From Bugulina stolonifera (Eukaryota; Bryozoa; Gymnolaemata; Cheilostomatida; Bugulidae): a DNA stretch of 64,000 bases. The stretch lies in contig OW285188.1 of assembly GCA_935421135.1 (NCBI GenBank), forward strand, positions 27,006,433-27,070,432, written 5' to 3'. The position numbers and the translations under genes were made by a program. The notes under the pieces were generated by a model. It was not told the DNA's origin. It did no database searches and saw only the letters and a list, made by a program, of their open reading frames with translations. This document shows positions 1-59,760 of this stretch, in pieces (positions within the stretch are counted from its first letter, which is position 1; every line of letters starts with the position of its first letter).

Positions 1-755
1 ACTAGATGTATACACTGTAGTACTAGATGTATACACTGTAGTACTAGATGTATACACTGTAGTACTAGATGTATACACTGTAGTACTAGATGTATACACT
101 GTAGTACTAGATGTATACACTGTAGTACTAGATGTATACAATGTAGTACTAGATGTATACACTGTAGTATCAGATGTGTACACTATAGTACAAGATGTAT
201 ACACTGTAGTACTAGATGTATACACTGTAGTACTAGATGTATACACTGTAGTATCAGATGTGTACACTATAGTACAAGATGTATACACTGTAGTACTAGA
301 TGTATACACTGCAGTACTAGATGTATACACTGTAGTACTAGATGTATACACTGTAGTACTAGATGTATACACTATAGTACTAGATGTATACACTGTAGTA
401 CTAGATGTATACACTGTAGTACTAGATGTATACACTGTAGTACTAGATGTATACACTGTAGTACTAGATGTATACACTGTAGTACTAGATGTATACACTG
501 TAGTACTAGATGTATACACTGTAGTATCAGATGTGTACACTATAGTACAAGATGTATACACTGTAGTACTAGATGTATACACTGTAGTACTAGATGTATA
601 CACTGTAGTACTAGATGTATACACTGTAGTATCAGATGTGTACACTATAGTACAAGATGTATACACTGTAGTACTAGATGTATACACTGCAGTACTAGAT
701 GTATACACTGTAGTACCAGATGTATACACTGTAGTACTAGATGTATACACACTAC
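1..755. repeat. 21-bp minisatellite in BICD intron
   Basis: About 36 copies of a 21-bp unit with core GATGTATACACTGTAGTACT run from the window start; some copies carry a variant with ATCAGATGTGTACACTATAG. The unit is a multiple of three without stops, which produces a spurious Val/Tyr/Thr repeat ORF. Confidence 0.95.
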
Positions 756-827
756 ATGTTGTATTAGGTGTATATGCTGTGTATAATACATGTACTCACG
801 TACAATTATATATCGGTGTATCTATAG

Positions 828-970
828 GTACAGAAGAGGAATTGTCAGCTGCGAAAATCTTAGCTGAGGCCAGTAAACTTGTTAAAGAAGTAGATGTCAG
901 TGAGTTGAGTATAGAGGATGATGCCGAGGAGAGAATTACAGCTGAAGAGGTCAAGCTACAGAAACAAAAG
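828..970 (+). CDS. BICD: BICD exon, coiled-coil region
   Basis: Acceptor TCTATAG precedes 828 and donor AAG|GTACAT follows 970. It starts with two nucleotides of a split codon, then [20 protein letters not shown], an acidic helical segment. It ends in phase 0. The 21-bp minisatellite upstream is intronic although it keeps the same frame open. Confidence 0.75.
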
Positions 971-3900
971 GTACATATATTACACACACTATATTATATA
1001 TTACAGCCTCACTATGTTATATATTACACACTATATTATTATATATTACACACTCTATATTATATATTACACACTCTATATTATATATTACACGCTCTAT
1101 ATTATATATTACACGCTCTATATTATATATTACAGCCTCACTATGTTATATATTACAGCCTCACTATGTTATATATTACAGCCTCACTATGTTATATATT
1201 ACACACTCTATATTATATGTTACACACACTATATTATATATTACACACACTATATTATATATTACACGCTCTATGTTATATATTACACGCTCACTTATCA
1301 GGTTGCTGAATTGGAAGAGAAAGTTTTTGGATATGTGAAGAAAATAAAAGAGATGAAGGAGTCGTCTACTCTCAAGAAAAATATGCAAGAATCTCTAGTC
1401 AGAGTAGTCAGCTCTCTATCTGGTATATACGAGATGCTGTGTCAAGCTAACAATGAGACCCCTAACAGGTACTACCTACTCTCATACAGCCCACTAACTT
1501 GGCCTATGTACCGTGTAATGTGTTACAGTGTATTGTTCATGTATTGCAGTAAACTCTACACACAGTACAATGTTTCTTGGAGTTGTCGCCCCTTCCCTCT
1601 AATAGTTGGTGATTTGATGCATGTGCTTAGGCTGCCTAGTATATAACTCAGTAGCCTGTGATGCACCTAGGTGATATATTACATGTATAACTCAGTAGCC
1701 TGTGATGCACCTAGGTGATATATTACATGTATAACTCAGTAGCCTGTGATACACCTATGTGATATATTACATGTATAACTCAGTAGCCTGTGATACACCT
1801 AGGTGATATATTACATGATTGTATTGTGTACGTATAGACTGATGCAGGAGCACTCTCAGCTGGGTATAAATGTATCGGCGGCAACAGACAGTGTATGTAA
1901 TGGCAGTGTGTCAACTAGCTTAGTGTCAGCTGCTGTCAGTAGTAGCTCAGGTAAGCCACCCTATCTCTACATACATGTATATACATATTATATATATACA
2001 CCTGATACTATACTATAATGTACATGTAGTACACTCTACTAATAGTGTATATGCTACTATAATCACTATACTATATTTACTTTGTTTATATTACTTCTCC
2101 CACTCTGACGTAGTATAATGGATCTGTATATACCATGTACATAGAAAAGTATGTGTATGTTTTAACAGCAGAGGTATCCACTACGGATACTGCCATTGCT
2201 ACTACCAATACTACTACTACTGCCTCGGCTGACTCTACTCTAGAGCCTGATGAGTTTGATGCTGACCAGTGTAACAGACTCATGTCCGTCCTTAATGATC
2301 AGGTAGTGTGTGAGTTAGTCTCTCTGTAGTCATCTTATACACATAGTAATGTTATATAATAGGCAGTGATAACCGTTAGTGGTCCTACCATTCACACAAT
2401 GATATCAGCTATCAATGTGTTATCCACTGATAGGTGGTACTCCAGTCTAGTGAGTGAGAGTTGTCATCCCCTTTCTTCAGACACGTAGCACAGTATTACA
2501 TTGTGTGTTACTATCAACAAATTATAGCTCTTACCACACACCTGTTTATGCTATAATACATGTATTTACAACTGTCTCCTTCTCGTACAGAGGAAAGAGC
2601 AGCTCTAAACAGTGAGGTGTGGAGCCTACTTGTGGCATACACATCGTGCATTGTTGAGTGGTTTGTTTTAGACCAAGTACCTGAAGAGATCAGTGGACAC
2701 GGCTGTAGACAGATATAAGCAGTTTGTAGCTGAGAGAGGAAACAGTGAAGATATCGAGGAGGCACAGGAAATGAATAGAAAATTGAAAACTTTACTCAAC
2801 ACCAAGAGAGAACAGATAGCTACACTACGTAGTGTACTAAAAGCCAACAAGAGTACAGCAGAGGTAGCATTGGCCAACCTTAAACAGAAATATGAGACAG
2901 AAAAGGTGAGTCTACAGTTGTGTGCTTCTTATGTATAATAATATTTAGTATTTACCTGCAGTATATTGTATGTGTAAATATAGGATATGAAAACAGTACT
3001 TTTTATTCTCATATTTCAATGCCAATCCTGGTATCATCGTGAGAGGAAAATAAAATGTTCCATCTCACGACAATACCACGACTGGCATCAAAATATCGAA
3101 AATAAAAGATTAAAAATGTATCTGTTACTACTTTAAATGTAATACTTCTTACCCTCATCAATATCTTCCACATACACATATGTTTGCGTATATACACGTA
3201 CATGTATATATACATATGTTTGTGTATATACACGTACATGTATATACACATATGTTTGTGTATATACACGTACATGTATAGCTATTTACCTGCAGGTTAT
3301 GGTCACTCAGACTATGGGTAAACTGAGGAATGAGTTAAAGGCTCTAAAGGAAGATGCAGCCACATTCTCTTCACTCAGGGCTATGTTTGCCCAGAGGTGT
3401 GATGAGTATGTCACACAGCTAGACCAGCTTCAGAGGCAGCTCTCTTCTGCTGAGGAGGAAAAGAAAACCCTCAACTCTCTGCTCAGAATGGCCATACAGC
3501 AGAAACTAGCTCTAACTCAGGTAATTAAACATGTGAAATGTATATATTACTATAGCCTAGTATGTCATATTTTTCTTGCAAGGAATTTTTGCTCAGTGCC
3601 AGGAACTTGAATCCACATCTGTGAAAATAACCATCCCTGGCTGAGGCCTCTACAGCACTTAATCACTTACATAGTGAACAGAACACATTACCACTACACC
3701 CGCTTAGCAACTTTGAAGTGGAAACTTCTGTGAGCCATAGATGTGGCCATAGATGTGCACTAAACCAACTGTACACCATATATTCCTCCGTGTTCACCTT
3801 GCTATATAAGGAGTGTTGACGGCTTGGCCATAAATTTTTAAAAGTGCTGCTCAGAGAAATACTCCTTGTAAGAAACATGTCACATATAAAAAGTATGGCC

Positions 3901-4500
3901 CAACCGCTTATAACCTAGTAGTACATCACATAGCCTGTACTCCCAGTACATCACATAGCCTGTACTCCCAGTATATTATATAGCCTGTACTCCCGGTATA
4001 TCACATAGCCTGTACTCCCGGTACATCACATAGCCTGTACTCCCAGTACATCACATAGCCTGTACTCCCAGTATATTATATAGCCTGTACTCCCGGTATA
4101 TCACATAGCCTGTACTCCTGGTATATCACATAGCCTGTGCTCCCAGTATATCCCATAGCCTGTAATGCTAATTTAATTGCAGAGACTGGAAGACCTTGAG
4201 TATGACAGAGAGAAGAGGTCGGTAAGGGGGCCACCAGGTGACCGGAGGAGAGACTACAGATCTGACAGACGGAGCAGTGCTCAGCACAACCACACCAAAG
4301 TAAGTGTAGCTGACCCGCCCATCGCTCAATCCAGTTACTCAGGCTACAGCTTCAACTCTCAGCCAATCAGCAGTAAGGCAGAGGGTTTGGCTGTGACAGT
4401 AAGGCAGGGTACTCCCAGTCGCAGTGTCACACAGGAGGGTAAGAATCGGCTGGCAGCTCTCCTCGGTAGAGCCTCATCTTCATCCTCTTCTGGTCTGTAG
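828..4500 (+). CDS. BICD: Bicaudal-D (BICD) dynein adaptor, 3' part of gene, seven exons
   Basis: BICD proteins are cytoplasmic coiled-coil adaptors that link dynein-dynactin to cargo; the C-terminal coiled coil binds Rab6/Egalitarian-type cargo. Exons supported here are 828-970, 1302-1468, 1838-1950, 2169-2302, 2672-2905, 3296-3520 and 4183-4500, all with AG/GT borders and matching phases; they encode 443 residues plus a partial first codon, ending in TAG. The diagnostic block is in the fifth and sixth exons ([54 protein letters not shown]), which match the family's most conserved C-terminal coiled coil; the last exon opens with [12 protein letters not shown]. The N-terminal coiled coils lie outside the window. 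The gene converges on the calcium channel gene. Family assignment is firm; the linker exons (1838-2302) are low complexity and less certain. Confidence 0.93.
973..1293. repeat. AT-rich minisatellite filling a BICD intron
   Basis: A degenerate tandem array of TATATTACACACTCTATAT-like units, with variants ACAGCCTCACTATGT, starts two bases after the donor of the 828-970 exon and runs to the next acceptor. Confidence 0.9.
1302..1468 (+). CDS. BICD: BICD exon, coiled-coil region
   Basis: Bounded by TTATCAG| and AACAG|GTACTACC. It encodes [20 protein letters not shown] and continues to a helical segment with [14 protein letters not shown]. Phase 0 in, phase 2 out. Confidence 0.75.
1640..1818. repeat. 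44-bp tandem repeat, four copies
   Basis: Copies share AACTCAGTAGCCTGTGATGC and ACCTAGGTGATATATTACAT. The array lies in the BICD intron before the 1838 exon. Confidence 0.9.
1838..1950 (+). CDS. BICD: BICD exon, Ser/Val-rich linker
   Basis: I chose the acceptor CGTATAG|ACTGATG because the alternative GATGCAG|GAGC puts a stop in frame. It encodes [20 protein letters not shown] and a Ser-rich stretch. Donor CAG|GTAAGC; phase 2 in, phase 1 out. Confidence 0.6.
2169..2302 (+). CDS. BICD: BICD exon, Thr-rich linker with NAGNAG acceptor
   Basis: The acceptor is the tandem AACAGCAG, so the exon starts at 2169 or 2172 with one residue difference. It encodes a Thr-rich linker, then [20 protein letters not shown]. 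Donor CAG|GTAGTG, phase 0. The next certain exon continues with [16 protein letters not shown]. Confidence 0.65.
2363..2449 (+). CDS. Possible BICD cassette exon (29 codons)
   Basis: An 87-nt open segment with acceptor AATAG| and a strong donor CTA|GTGAGTG, phase 0 on both sides, so it would insert [20 protein letters not shown] and nine more residues. I do not recognise this in BICD homologues; joining 2302 directly to 2672 gives the better family match. Confidence 0.3.
2672..2905 (+). CDS. BICD: BICD exon, start of conserved C-terminal coiled coil
   Basis: Acceptor TTGTTTTAG|, donor AAAAG|GTGAGT, 78 codons, phase 0/0. It contains [20 protein letters not shown] and [20 protein letters not shown], near-identical to the signature of animal BICD proteins. 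Confidence 0.92.
3176..3285. repeat. Short tandem repeat in BICD intron
   Basis: Three copies of about 36 bp containing CATATGTTTGTGTATATACA and CGTACATGTATA. Confidence 0.85.
3296..3520 (+). CDS. BICD: BICD exon, cargo-binding coiled coil
   Basis: Acceptor TACCTGCAG|, donor ACTCAG|GTAATT, 75 codons, phase 0/0. It encodes [40 protein letters not shown] and [19 protein letters not shown], the strongest conserved part of the cargo-binding helix. Confidence 0.95.
3572..3880. mobile_element. SINE-like dispersed repeat, copy 1
   Basis: This stretch resembles 56915-57240 in order and sequence: TTAGCAAC, a CCAACTGTACAC block, ACCTTGCTATATAAGGAGTG and TTGGCCAT. It contains a degenerate tRNA B-box-like GAACTTGAATCC. 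It lies in the BICD intron before the last exon. The family name is unknown to me. Confidence 0.6.
3912..4166. repeat. 26-bp minisatellite before last BICD exon
   Basis: About nine to ten copies with core ATCACATAGCCTGTACTCCC. It ends about 15 bp upstream of the acceptor of the terminal exon. Confidence 0.93.
4183..4500 (+). CDS. BICD: BICD terminal exon
   Basis: Acceptor TTAATTGCAG|. It begins [20 protein letters not shown], continuing the conserved helix, then a basic and Ser-rich tail ([17 protein letters not shown]) and TAG at 4498-4500. Low-complexity tails after RLEDLE are normal for the family. The first AATAAA I see downstream is at 5577-5582. Confidence 0.88.
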   Translation, partial: RLEDLEYDREKRSVRGPPGDRRRDYRSDRRSSAQHNHTKVSVADPPIAQSSYSGYSFNSQPISSKAEGLAVTVRQGTPSRSVTQEGKNRLAALLGRASSSSSSGL

Positions 4501-4827
4501 TATATCTGACTGGCTAGACATAAATATACACCCCCTACCCATTATATTATAATAATATACTGTATAATATAGATATGACCCTTCTTGGCTTACACAGTAT
4601 TCTAAGGTACACTCTCCTATACTCATTTCCTATGCATGCATGCAGAGCTTTTGCTATTCTTGCTTAACAACACTAGATGCATAGATATTGATTGGCTAAT
4701 TTGGTGTCGTGTAATATTTTCTCATTTCCTTGCATAGCATCGCCGACGGCACTTCTAGTAGCATGACCAGGTAGTATTCTGTGTCCACTGGTATCTAACT
4801 ATAATAGTATTTGAACTGACACAAGTG

Positions 4828-5148
4828 TATACCCTAAAAGCAGATACTTTTTGGGAATTTAGAGACAGAACTCTTAAATAATTTCCATCAATAATTTCCA
4901 TCGCTATCAAATACTGCTTTCAAAATGATTTAAATAATTACTGGTTTAAACAGACCACACGGCTATGTAAAGGGGGTTTAAATCTGAGTAAACATACAGC
5001 TTAGCTGAGCTTGTTTTTAATGCTAAAATATGCTTAAACATTAATATTGGGATTTAGCAAATTTCAGACCAGGCCAGAGTCGTTGCTAAATATTTCTGTG
5101 GTCCAGGATTTCGAAACTTTCGCTAAAAATTTCTGCTTTTAGGGTATA
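4828..5148. mobile_element. MITE-like element with CCCTAAAAGCAGA ends
   Basis: Perfect 17-bp terminal inverted repeats: TATACCCTAAAAGCAGA at 4828-4844 and its complement at 5132-5148. The outer TATA on each side may be the target duplication, leaving 13-bp repeats CCCTAAAAGCAGA. There is no coding capacity and the interior is AT-rich. The superfamily is unclear. Confidence 0.7.
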
Positions 5149-6554
5149 AACACAATCTCTGCCCTTTCCAACTAAGTAGGCTAATCGAGTGTACTGTATT
5201 AGTGTACATCACACTGCATTGTGTAATACATATATACATGTAACATGTGTGTGAAGCACTCACATACTTGTTGTACTACCAGTGGAAAATAATTTTCCGT
5301 GTGTTTCTATTTGTCTACTTGTATATTACAACTTAAGCGTATACTTGTAGTAGTGTTTGTAGCATTTTGTGAATGGCTCAACTTGGCAGAGTATTATAGC
5401 GCTGGCGCCTTACCTTCTAGCGGCTGGCCAGCTACCCACCCACTACCACTGCTATATGCTAGCCTGTGCTCACTCAGACAGGCTTATTGCTGAACATCTT
5501 AACCTCTGCTATTTATTTTAGTGCTGAAGATTTCTGCTGCTAAATTCCGATTGGTCAACAGCTGCCACCAAATGATAATAAAGCTAATATGATTGGTTAA
5601 GATTAAAGTAGTCCCTCCACATGATTAGCTAATGGGTAGACTGGTGTATATTAGAGTGCCTGTGATTGGGTAGTGACCTGCATGCCAGCGAATGAAAGTG
5701 GGGTACTACGTGTAGGTGCCCTTCAATTTTAGGAGATAGCTTTGTGCATTCACCCTACCTTCTCCACACTGCCCTCTAATCTCTTATTGATGAATTTCTA
5801 TATACATGTATTTCTAACCTGCTTGGTGCTATGGTTAGCTGATAACACTGATATATTTCACAACCCATTTGCTGGTTCACAACGTAATGCATTTTTGACT
5901 ATAATAATTAACATAATAATTATATAATAATACACTATATTTTTGTGTGCTTTGGTAACTTGTACAACATAATGTGTTCTGCATTTCAAGGTCAGTTATA
6001 TGCTTAGTAAATTGTTTTATTTCATATCTAATCAACCTGCTAATTTATTAACACCAACCCTGCATTATAATCATAATATAATATATTGCTATTTATTGCT
6101 TTTATTTTACTATAATTAGGATTGTATTTACTAATTTGTGCATGATAGGTAGCATAACACAGAATCCAGTTTTACCAGACTTGATACAGTGTATAGCTAG
6201 TATTAGTTAGTGTACATTTCCCCCAAATATACTAATAACTAGTACTCCAGCAGGCTCCAGTAGCTTGATGATTATTTTATCTTGATTTTTATCATTTATC
6301 ATGGTAAAGTTGATGTATATCTTATTTTTGTGAATATGCACTTTTTACAAGTGATTTATTTGCATTATAATATTGTCAGAAATGTTTAAAAACTATATGC
6401 AATGGATTGTATTGAAATGTACCCTGAGTAATGGAACGTTCTGCGTATTTACTGTAGATTTAATAAAACTAACTGGTCAAATAATGGAGCGATACTGGGG
6501 CTGGGTTCCAGTGAATAAGGGTGGTCATAAAGGTTATGCTATTGATTATAATAG

Positions 6555-6610
6555 GAAGTTGTCTTCTCTTGTCCGGTTCATCCCGAAAGAACCACTGAGA
6601 AGACAACTTC
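6555..6610. other. 14-bp perfect inverted repeat
   Basis: GAAGTTGTCTTCTC (6555-6568) and its exact complement (6597-6610) are separated by a 28-base spacer. It could form a hairpin in transcripts of either strand or be a transposon remnant. Confidence 0.6.
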
Positions 6611-6853
6611 GCATTATTACATATTGGATGACGCAAAAGGGCTTGATATGCACGATATGATACATGCACTTATCCTGCTATGTACCAACTTTGGTTGGCA
6701 AAAATAGGAGCAATTTTACACCACACACCCACGTAAATGTTATTCCAGTGATTGTAGGGTGGAGGTAGATTCCCTTAGCTAGTAGTTTATATTTTTGTAT
6801 TTTCTTATTTTACAGTCAAGCTTTTATACAGCACAATCTAACTAAGGTGCGAG

Positions 6854-7040
6854 ATGAGGGCAGCTAGCTCTTTATTAATATTCCTTATTGCAGGGGTACA
6901 AGGTAAACTCTCCAAAACAAAACAAACAATGTTGTATATGTGTAAATTATGATAATATAGTGTTAATAAGGAACTACAATATAATTGATAATCTCATTGC
7001 AGATATAATCATAAAAAAGTTTACAATAACTGACTGTTAG
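6854..7040 (+). other. Possible two-exon small secreted peptide (doubtful)
   Basis: 6854-6902 reads MRAASSLLIFLIAGVQ followed by donor G|GTAAAC, like a signal-peptide exon ending in phase 1. A TTGCAG acceptor at 7002 would join 7003-7040 and give twelve more residues ending in Cys-stop. Nothing supports expression and chance is a real alternative. Confidence 0.18.
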
Positions 7041-7694
7041 CAGTATTATTGTGAATCTGTCAGCGCTAAGGTTTTGGTCTGCTAGAGAAAGTGAATGCTA
7101 TTATTTACATTGCATTATTCACCATTCACGTAACATTAATAAAAATACACTTCTATATACTGTACATATGATTATATTGCAAATGGCAGCACTATTGCAC
7201 AATACTGCTGTACTCTGGTAAAATCAGAGACTAATTACCAAGATTATTGCCAAATAAAAAAAGATGGATACATGATGTAGATGATGATATCTGGATTGTT
7301 AAAGAGGAGGTCCTAAATATACTAATAAAACAGGTATCAAACTTCAATTTTCCCAGGGAATCAGTTTCTCAGAGCATAGGGTTTGGGGACACTTCAAATA
7401 ATTACATAAATAGGCGAATTATGCACATCTTAGTAAAATATTAGTGTAGTAAAATTTCCTAGTATGCCAGCGCTGTGTTGGTGGGAGGAAGAAAGTAAAT
7501 GAACTCATGCACATATAGAATGATAGCCATTGGCTGATTGCTGACTTCACACTAGCAAATATTACATCATTCTGTTCCCATAACAGAGGTAATATGCAAG
7601 TTTGCATAACATTAACATAGTTCGGCCTAGTAGGGCTTAGGCTAGTGTGACATGTATCAGTAAGTGCTACAATGATGACATGTATCAGTCAGTG

Positions 7695-55379
<47,685 letters not shown>

Positions 55380-56914
55380 ACTGAAGATGGTTCTATATAG
55401 CCAGAAAGTTACATCTAAGTAGTGTGAGATTCAACAAATGCTATAACTGCAGTGTAGGTCCATTGATTAAAATCCCGTCATATCACTGTGAGCAGGTCTG
55501 CACTGAATGTGAGTTATACAGGTGGGCCCAATTAGTTGATGTTCCTAGAGCTATGCAGTAACTTATTTAGTCTTATCTAGTAACTACCCAACTAAGTCTA
55601 ATAACAGTACGTGTGCAGTGTACAAGAAAGAAAATTTATAGCTTCCAATTTGAACCTTGTTAGCATGATCTATTAACTCATCATACACAGTATTCTACAG
55701 ATTAAACCTATAAATCCTGTTAATAAACCACTATCATTTCATTGTCAATTGTGTTATTACTATAACATTTTTCATTATAATTATTATTATAATATCATAA
55801 TTTATAATATAAATTATATTAAATATATTATAATTATAATACCTATTAAATAAAATAATTATCATTTTATAACTATAATATATAACTATTATTATATCTG
55901 TTATAATTATTATCATAGGCTATAACAATTACAATAGAATAAGTATTACTGTATTAAAATACATTATTTACATGTAGCTACTAATAGTTTTATGATTAAA
56001 TTATATCATTATTGAATATTCTAGCTAGAGTGACTGAAACCTAAATGGAACTCCGCTATGTATAATTATTATAATCAAGTATTTGGGATTGCATTTTTAT
56101 TAGCAGAAAATGATCAGATGTTGGTAGTACAAACACATGTGCGTGTCTTGTTGTTTTTATGCAGACTGTGGTTCCGGGAGAGGGTCTATCTGCTGTCCCA
56201 TTGGTGCATTCCTGTTATCACGACAAATCACATTCATTTCAATCAAATAACCAGGGTCCAATTGATTGTATACATGTTGCGGGTTATACAGCAATTACTA
56301 AGGTTACTATAAGTTGCTTTAAAAATTGCTACCGCCGTACCACATCAGACCTGCTTGTTATGGAACACCCGCTAATAAACCGTTGGATGGTTATAGAGAT
56401 ATAAACCTCAAAATCTCTGTTTCCCTGCTTTGCGAAAAGTGTTTTGGGGAATCCCAACGTAGATGGGCTGTTGTGAAATAGATCAGCCGTTTACTTTTTT
56501 ATTTTTTATTTTCAATGTCTGTAAAGACTAAAAAGGCTTGTTTTATTGTTAACCTTTGTTATGCATGGTTTGGCTTATTGTTTATCTCACATGAGGCGAA
56601 CGTAGTATCATTAAAAGGAAATTATATTGAGTTTTATTTTTTGTCCTCCACTGGCACTTGATATGATTTTGATCCTAGATAACATAATTATATGATTACA
56701 TGCAGAGATAAAGATGGATAGAACTATAACAGTTAAAAATGTATTATAATTGTAATAAAGTGGTTAACTCTACTAATGAATTATAATAGTCCATTTATAA
56801 TAATAATAATATATTAAATCATATATTATAATAAAATAATATAAAATAATATTAATATAAATATTATAATTATATGTATACTATAGGCCCACAATAGAAT
56901 ATGAAAATTTACTG

Positions 56915-57240
56915 TTTTTATGCAAGGGATTTATATTTTGAGTAGTCAGAGACTTGTTTCACATTCATGAAAATACTAGTCTCAGACTGGGATTTGAACC
57001 TGGGCCCTTTACGGCACCTAATCATCTAGCACAGTAAACAGGACATACTTAGTTTCTCCGCGACTTTAGCAACCTTAAAAAAAGAAGCCTCACCGGTGAG
57101 CAGTAGACGTACTCTGAGCCAACTATACGCAAGGTACCCTTTGTATTATGGCTACCTTGCTATATATAGGGTGTTAGGGGGATTTGGCCATTTTTATATG
57201 CATTGTATAATGTCTTTCATGCAAGGAATTTGTCTTTTCC
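56915..57240 (-). mobile_element. SINE-like dispersed repeat, copy 2
   Basis: The minus strand has a clear pol III B box (GGTTCAAATCC within CCCAGGTTCAAATCCCAG). The rest aligns with 3572-3880 (CCAACTATACGC, ACCTTGCTATATATAGGGTG, TTGGCCAT). Confidence 0.65.
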
Positions 57241-59760
57241 CTCATTCAGTCATGTATCACATTTTAGCAATTTTTTTCCATTTTAACTCTCCGCCATAAC
57301 TCATTTTCTCATATAGGCTAAATAACAAAAATTTAGACCTATTGTAACTATATTCATTAACAGGAATATAACTGCCGTTTCAAATAAAATCTCTCAAAAT
57401 AAAAATGATAATGTCAGTAAGGCGGATTGTAATAATCATAATATAATATAATGCGCACAACATAATACAATGGACGTAATCCTAGTATACTACATATGTA
57501 AGCATCTCCTACAATGCTATATTTTATTATTTGTCGTAGTGGAAATGAGCCTAGAAATTTTATTTTTAACTAAAAATGAGAGAATATCCCTATGGTTGCT
57601 AATATAGCTAATCGTTTTGTAGCTAATGTATTATGTAGTACACATTGCATTACATCTCTTATAATCTACTTTGTTTTTCGTTTAATGAGTTTTGTAGTCT
57701 GTAACCACTCTTACTCTATGGGGGTAACCACCCTTACACTATCCTATAGCTTAACTGTAGTCACCGTTGGAAATCAAGTAAATGAGATGTACACTTTATA
57801 GCAATGTTCTCCACTTTACTGTAGGCATTTAAAAATCAAATTGAAATGTTATTCCAGTATGAATCAAATGATAAATGTGCATGTCATAACTTATAATACT
57901 AATACCATTCCATTCCTATTTTAGTCATTATAAAAATATAAATTTGTATAAGCCTAGATGTCATTGAACTGAGTATACCGAAGTTGAATTCCTACACAAC
58001 CACAATGTTAAGCCTTTGTAGCACCTTCTCTTTGTAAACAATGATAATCGTGACCATGCAGGAGTCTACACTCTGTATGAGAGCAGGCAACTTCAAAGTA
58101 GATGGGTACTGTACATCAGGAGCTAAGCATGCCAGTTAGGAATATGAGTAAGGGATAATAACTCCACACTGTTCGAAAAGTAATAATATCAACAGTGCCC
58201 TATGACACTGCTGAGAAAAGTAGCAGTCTTAGTAGTCAGCCTAATTTTGTTTTAGGGAAACTTTTAGTTGAATAATTTTATTACATGTAACTTTCTGGCG
58301 GTTGGTTACTGGATAGACCACGTCACTTTCTACAACAAACACGGAGTACTCAGATAGGCTCCACCTACCAATAGAAGGTTTGGGGTTATGGACTGGTACA
58401 TTGGAAGTCCTTAAAATGTGTGCACTAACTGTACCAGGCTTGCACATGGTACAGTTAGTGCCGGAGGAAGAACCCTTGTAATAAGTCACATTATTCATTG
58501 TTAGCTAAAAATCACAAATACCATTGAAAGGTAACTATAAGTAACCAGCAAGCATTGCCTACATTATAGATTTCTGCTTTCTGAATGAAGGAGCTATTTT
58601 GTAATCTATTGCAACACATTGCATAAGAAATAATTAAGAGGCACTGTAATAATAATATATTAGCAATATAATCCAATAAACCTAGTAAAAGTGAATAACG
58701 TTGGTGTTAAAACTACCAAAGCTTATTTCCTGATAACATAAACTACATTATACACAGATATACACATAGTTTATCTGATTCTTGTGATCTTTGGAGTTGT
58801 GTTCCTATGCAGGTATAAGTGGCCCAATGATGCATAATCTAACATTAGTTTTATAACCGGGTAGAGTTTATGCACTCCAAGCTGAATTCTGGAAATGTGC
58901 ATCTGAACATTTTAACAAAGTGAGTGGAACTACAGTTCCTAGTAGCATCACATTTTAACCTGGCACTCTGAGTATTATGAAACTATTTCATCTGGCAATG
59001 GACGAGCACGAGTGAATGAAAATCATATGTCTAATAATAAATTTGCTAACATCTTACTCAGTGGATATCAGATATCTTCATCTTGAAGCAATAGATTGGC
59101 ACAGCTAGTAGAATCATTTAGCCTTGCAATGCAATATGGTATTATGATGAAGCTCACGCAAATGCAAACTTACATTGTGTACTTGTGTAGTATCTATGCT
59201 ATAATACACACTCTCAGATACATATACAGCATGGCTAATCCCATATACTGCTATTTGTATAATACTTGCCCAGCTCCAGTTTGTTTGTGCATTTAATTAA
59301 CTTATTACTATGTTGACATTAACAAGCACACTCCATAATCCTGTTTAATACAATGTGCACTAGACTTCTATATACATGCAGCAGCAGCATATCACCCATA
59401 ACATGTATAATTATTACAATAATACTAATAATATTAGTTAAAATAGGAACAAGAGTTATGATTAGGTTCTATTTTAAGTATCTGACTTTGGTAACCTAAT
59501 TACAAGCTCAGATGACTTGACTCAACTTATGCTGGTAGTAGGTATAGTGAATGTTTACCATGGTGGATAACTTGCATATTTCTACCATTAAACTGGCCTG
59601 TACTACTACTAACACGTAAATGTATCATGTGATGGCCAGCTAACCCCAGGACAAAAACACTGCTGTACTGAGTAGGCAGGCTTAGAGGTAATATCTAGCA
59701 CTACAGAGGAAAACATGGCAACTACATGTACATGTACAATGTATATATACATAAGTACTC

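Larger units (their letters stand above)
4501..7694. other. Spacer between two convergent genes
   Basis: This holds the 3' ends of BICD (+) and of the calcium channel (-). I see no conserved gene. It contains the MITE at 4828-5148, AT-rich sequence, an inverted repeat at 6555-6610 and a doubtful two-exon secreted-peptide candidate at 6854-7040. Open frames such as 6373-6660 match nothing I recognise. Confidence 0.7.

Noticed and set aside
176..1309. 377-codon Val/Tyr/Thr repeat protein
   Set aside because: It is a 21-bp minisatellite that happens to be open; only 828-970 within it fits a BICD exon.
2594..2663. BICD exon after TACAG at 2590
   Set aside because: Frames compatible with the preceding exon meet a stop quickly; joining 2302 to 2672 is clean and matches the family.
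56940..57040. Functional tRNA gene
   Set aside because: A B box is present but no complete cloverleaf or acceptor stem; it fits a tRNA-derived SINE.
57096..57299. 67-codon ORF in the upstream region
   Set aside because: It lies within the SINE-like copy and shows no conservation as protein.
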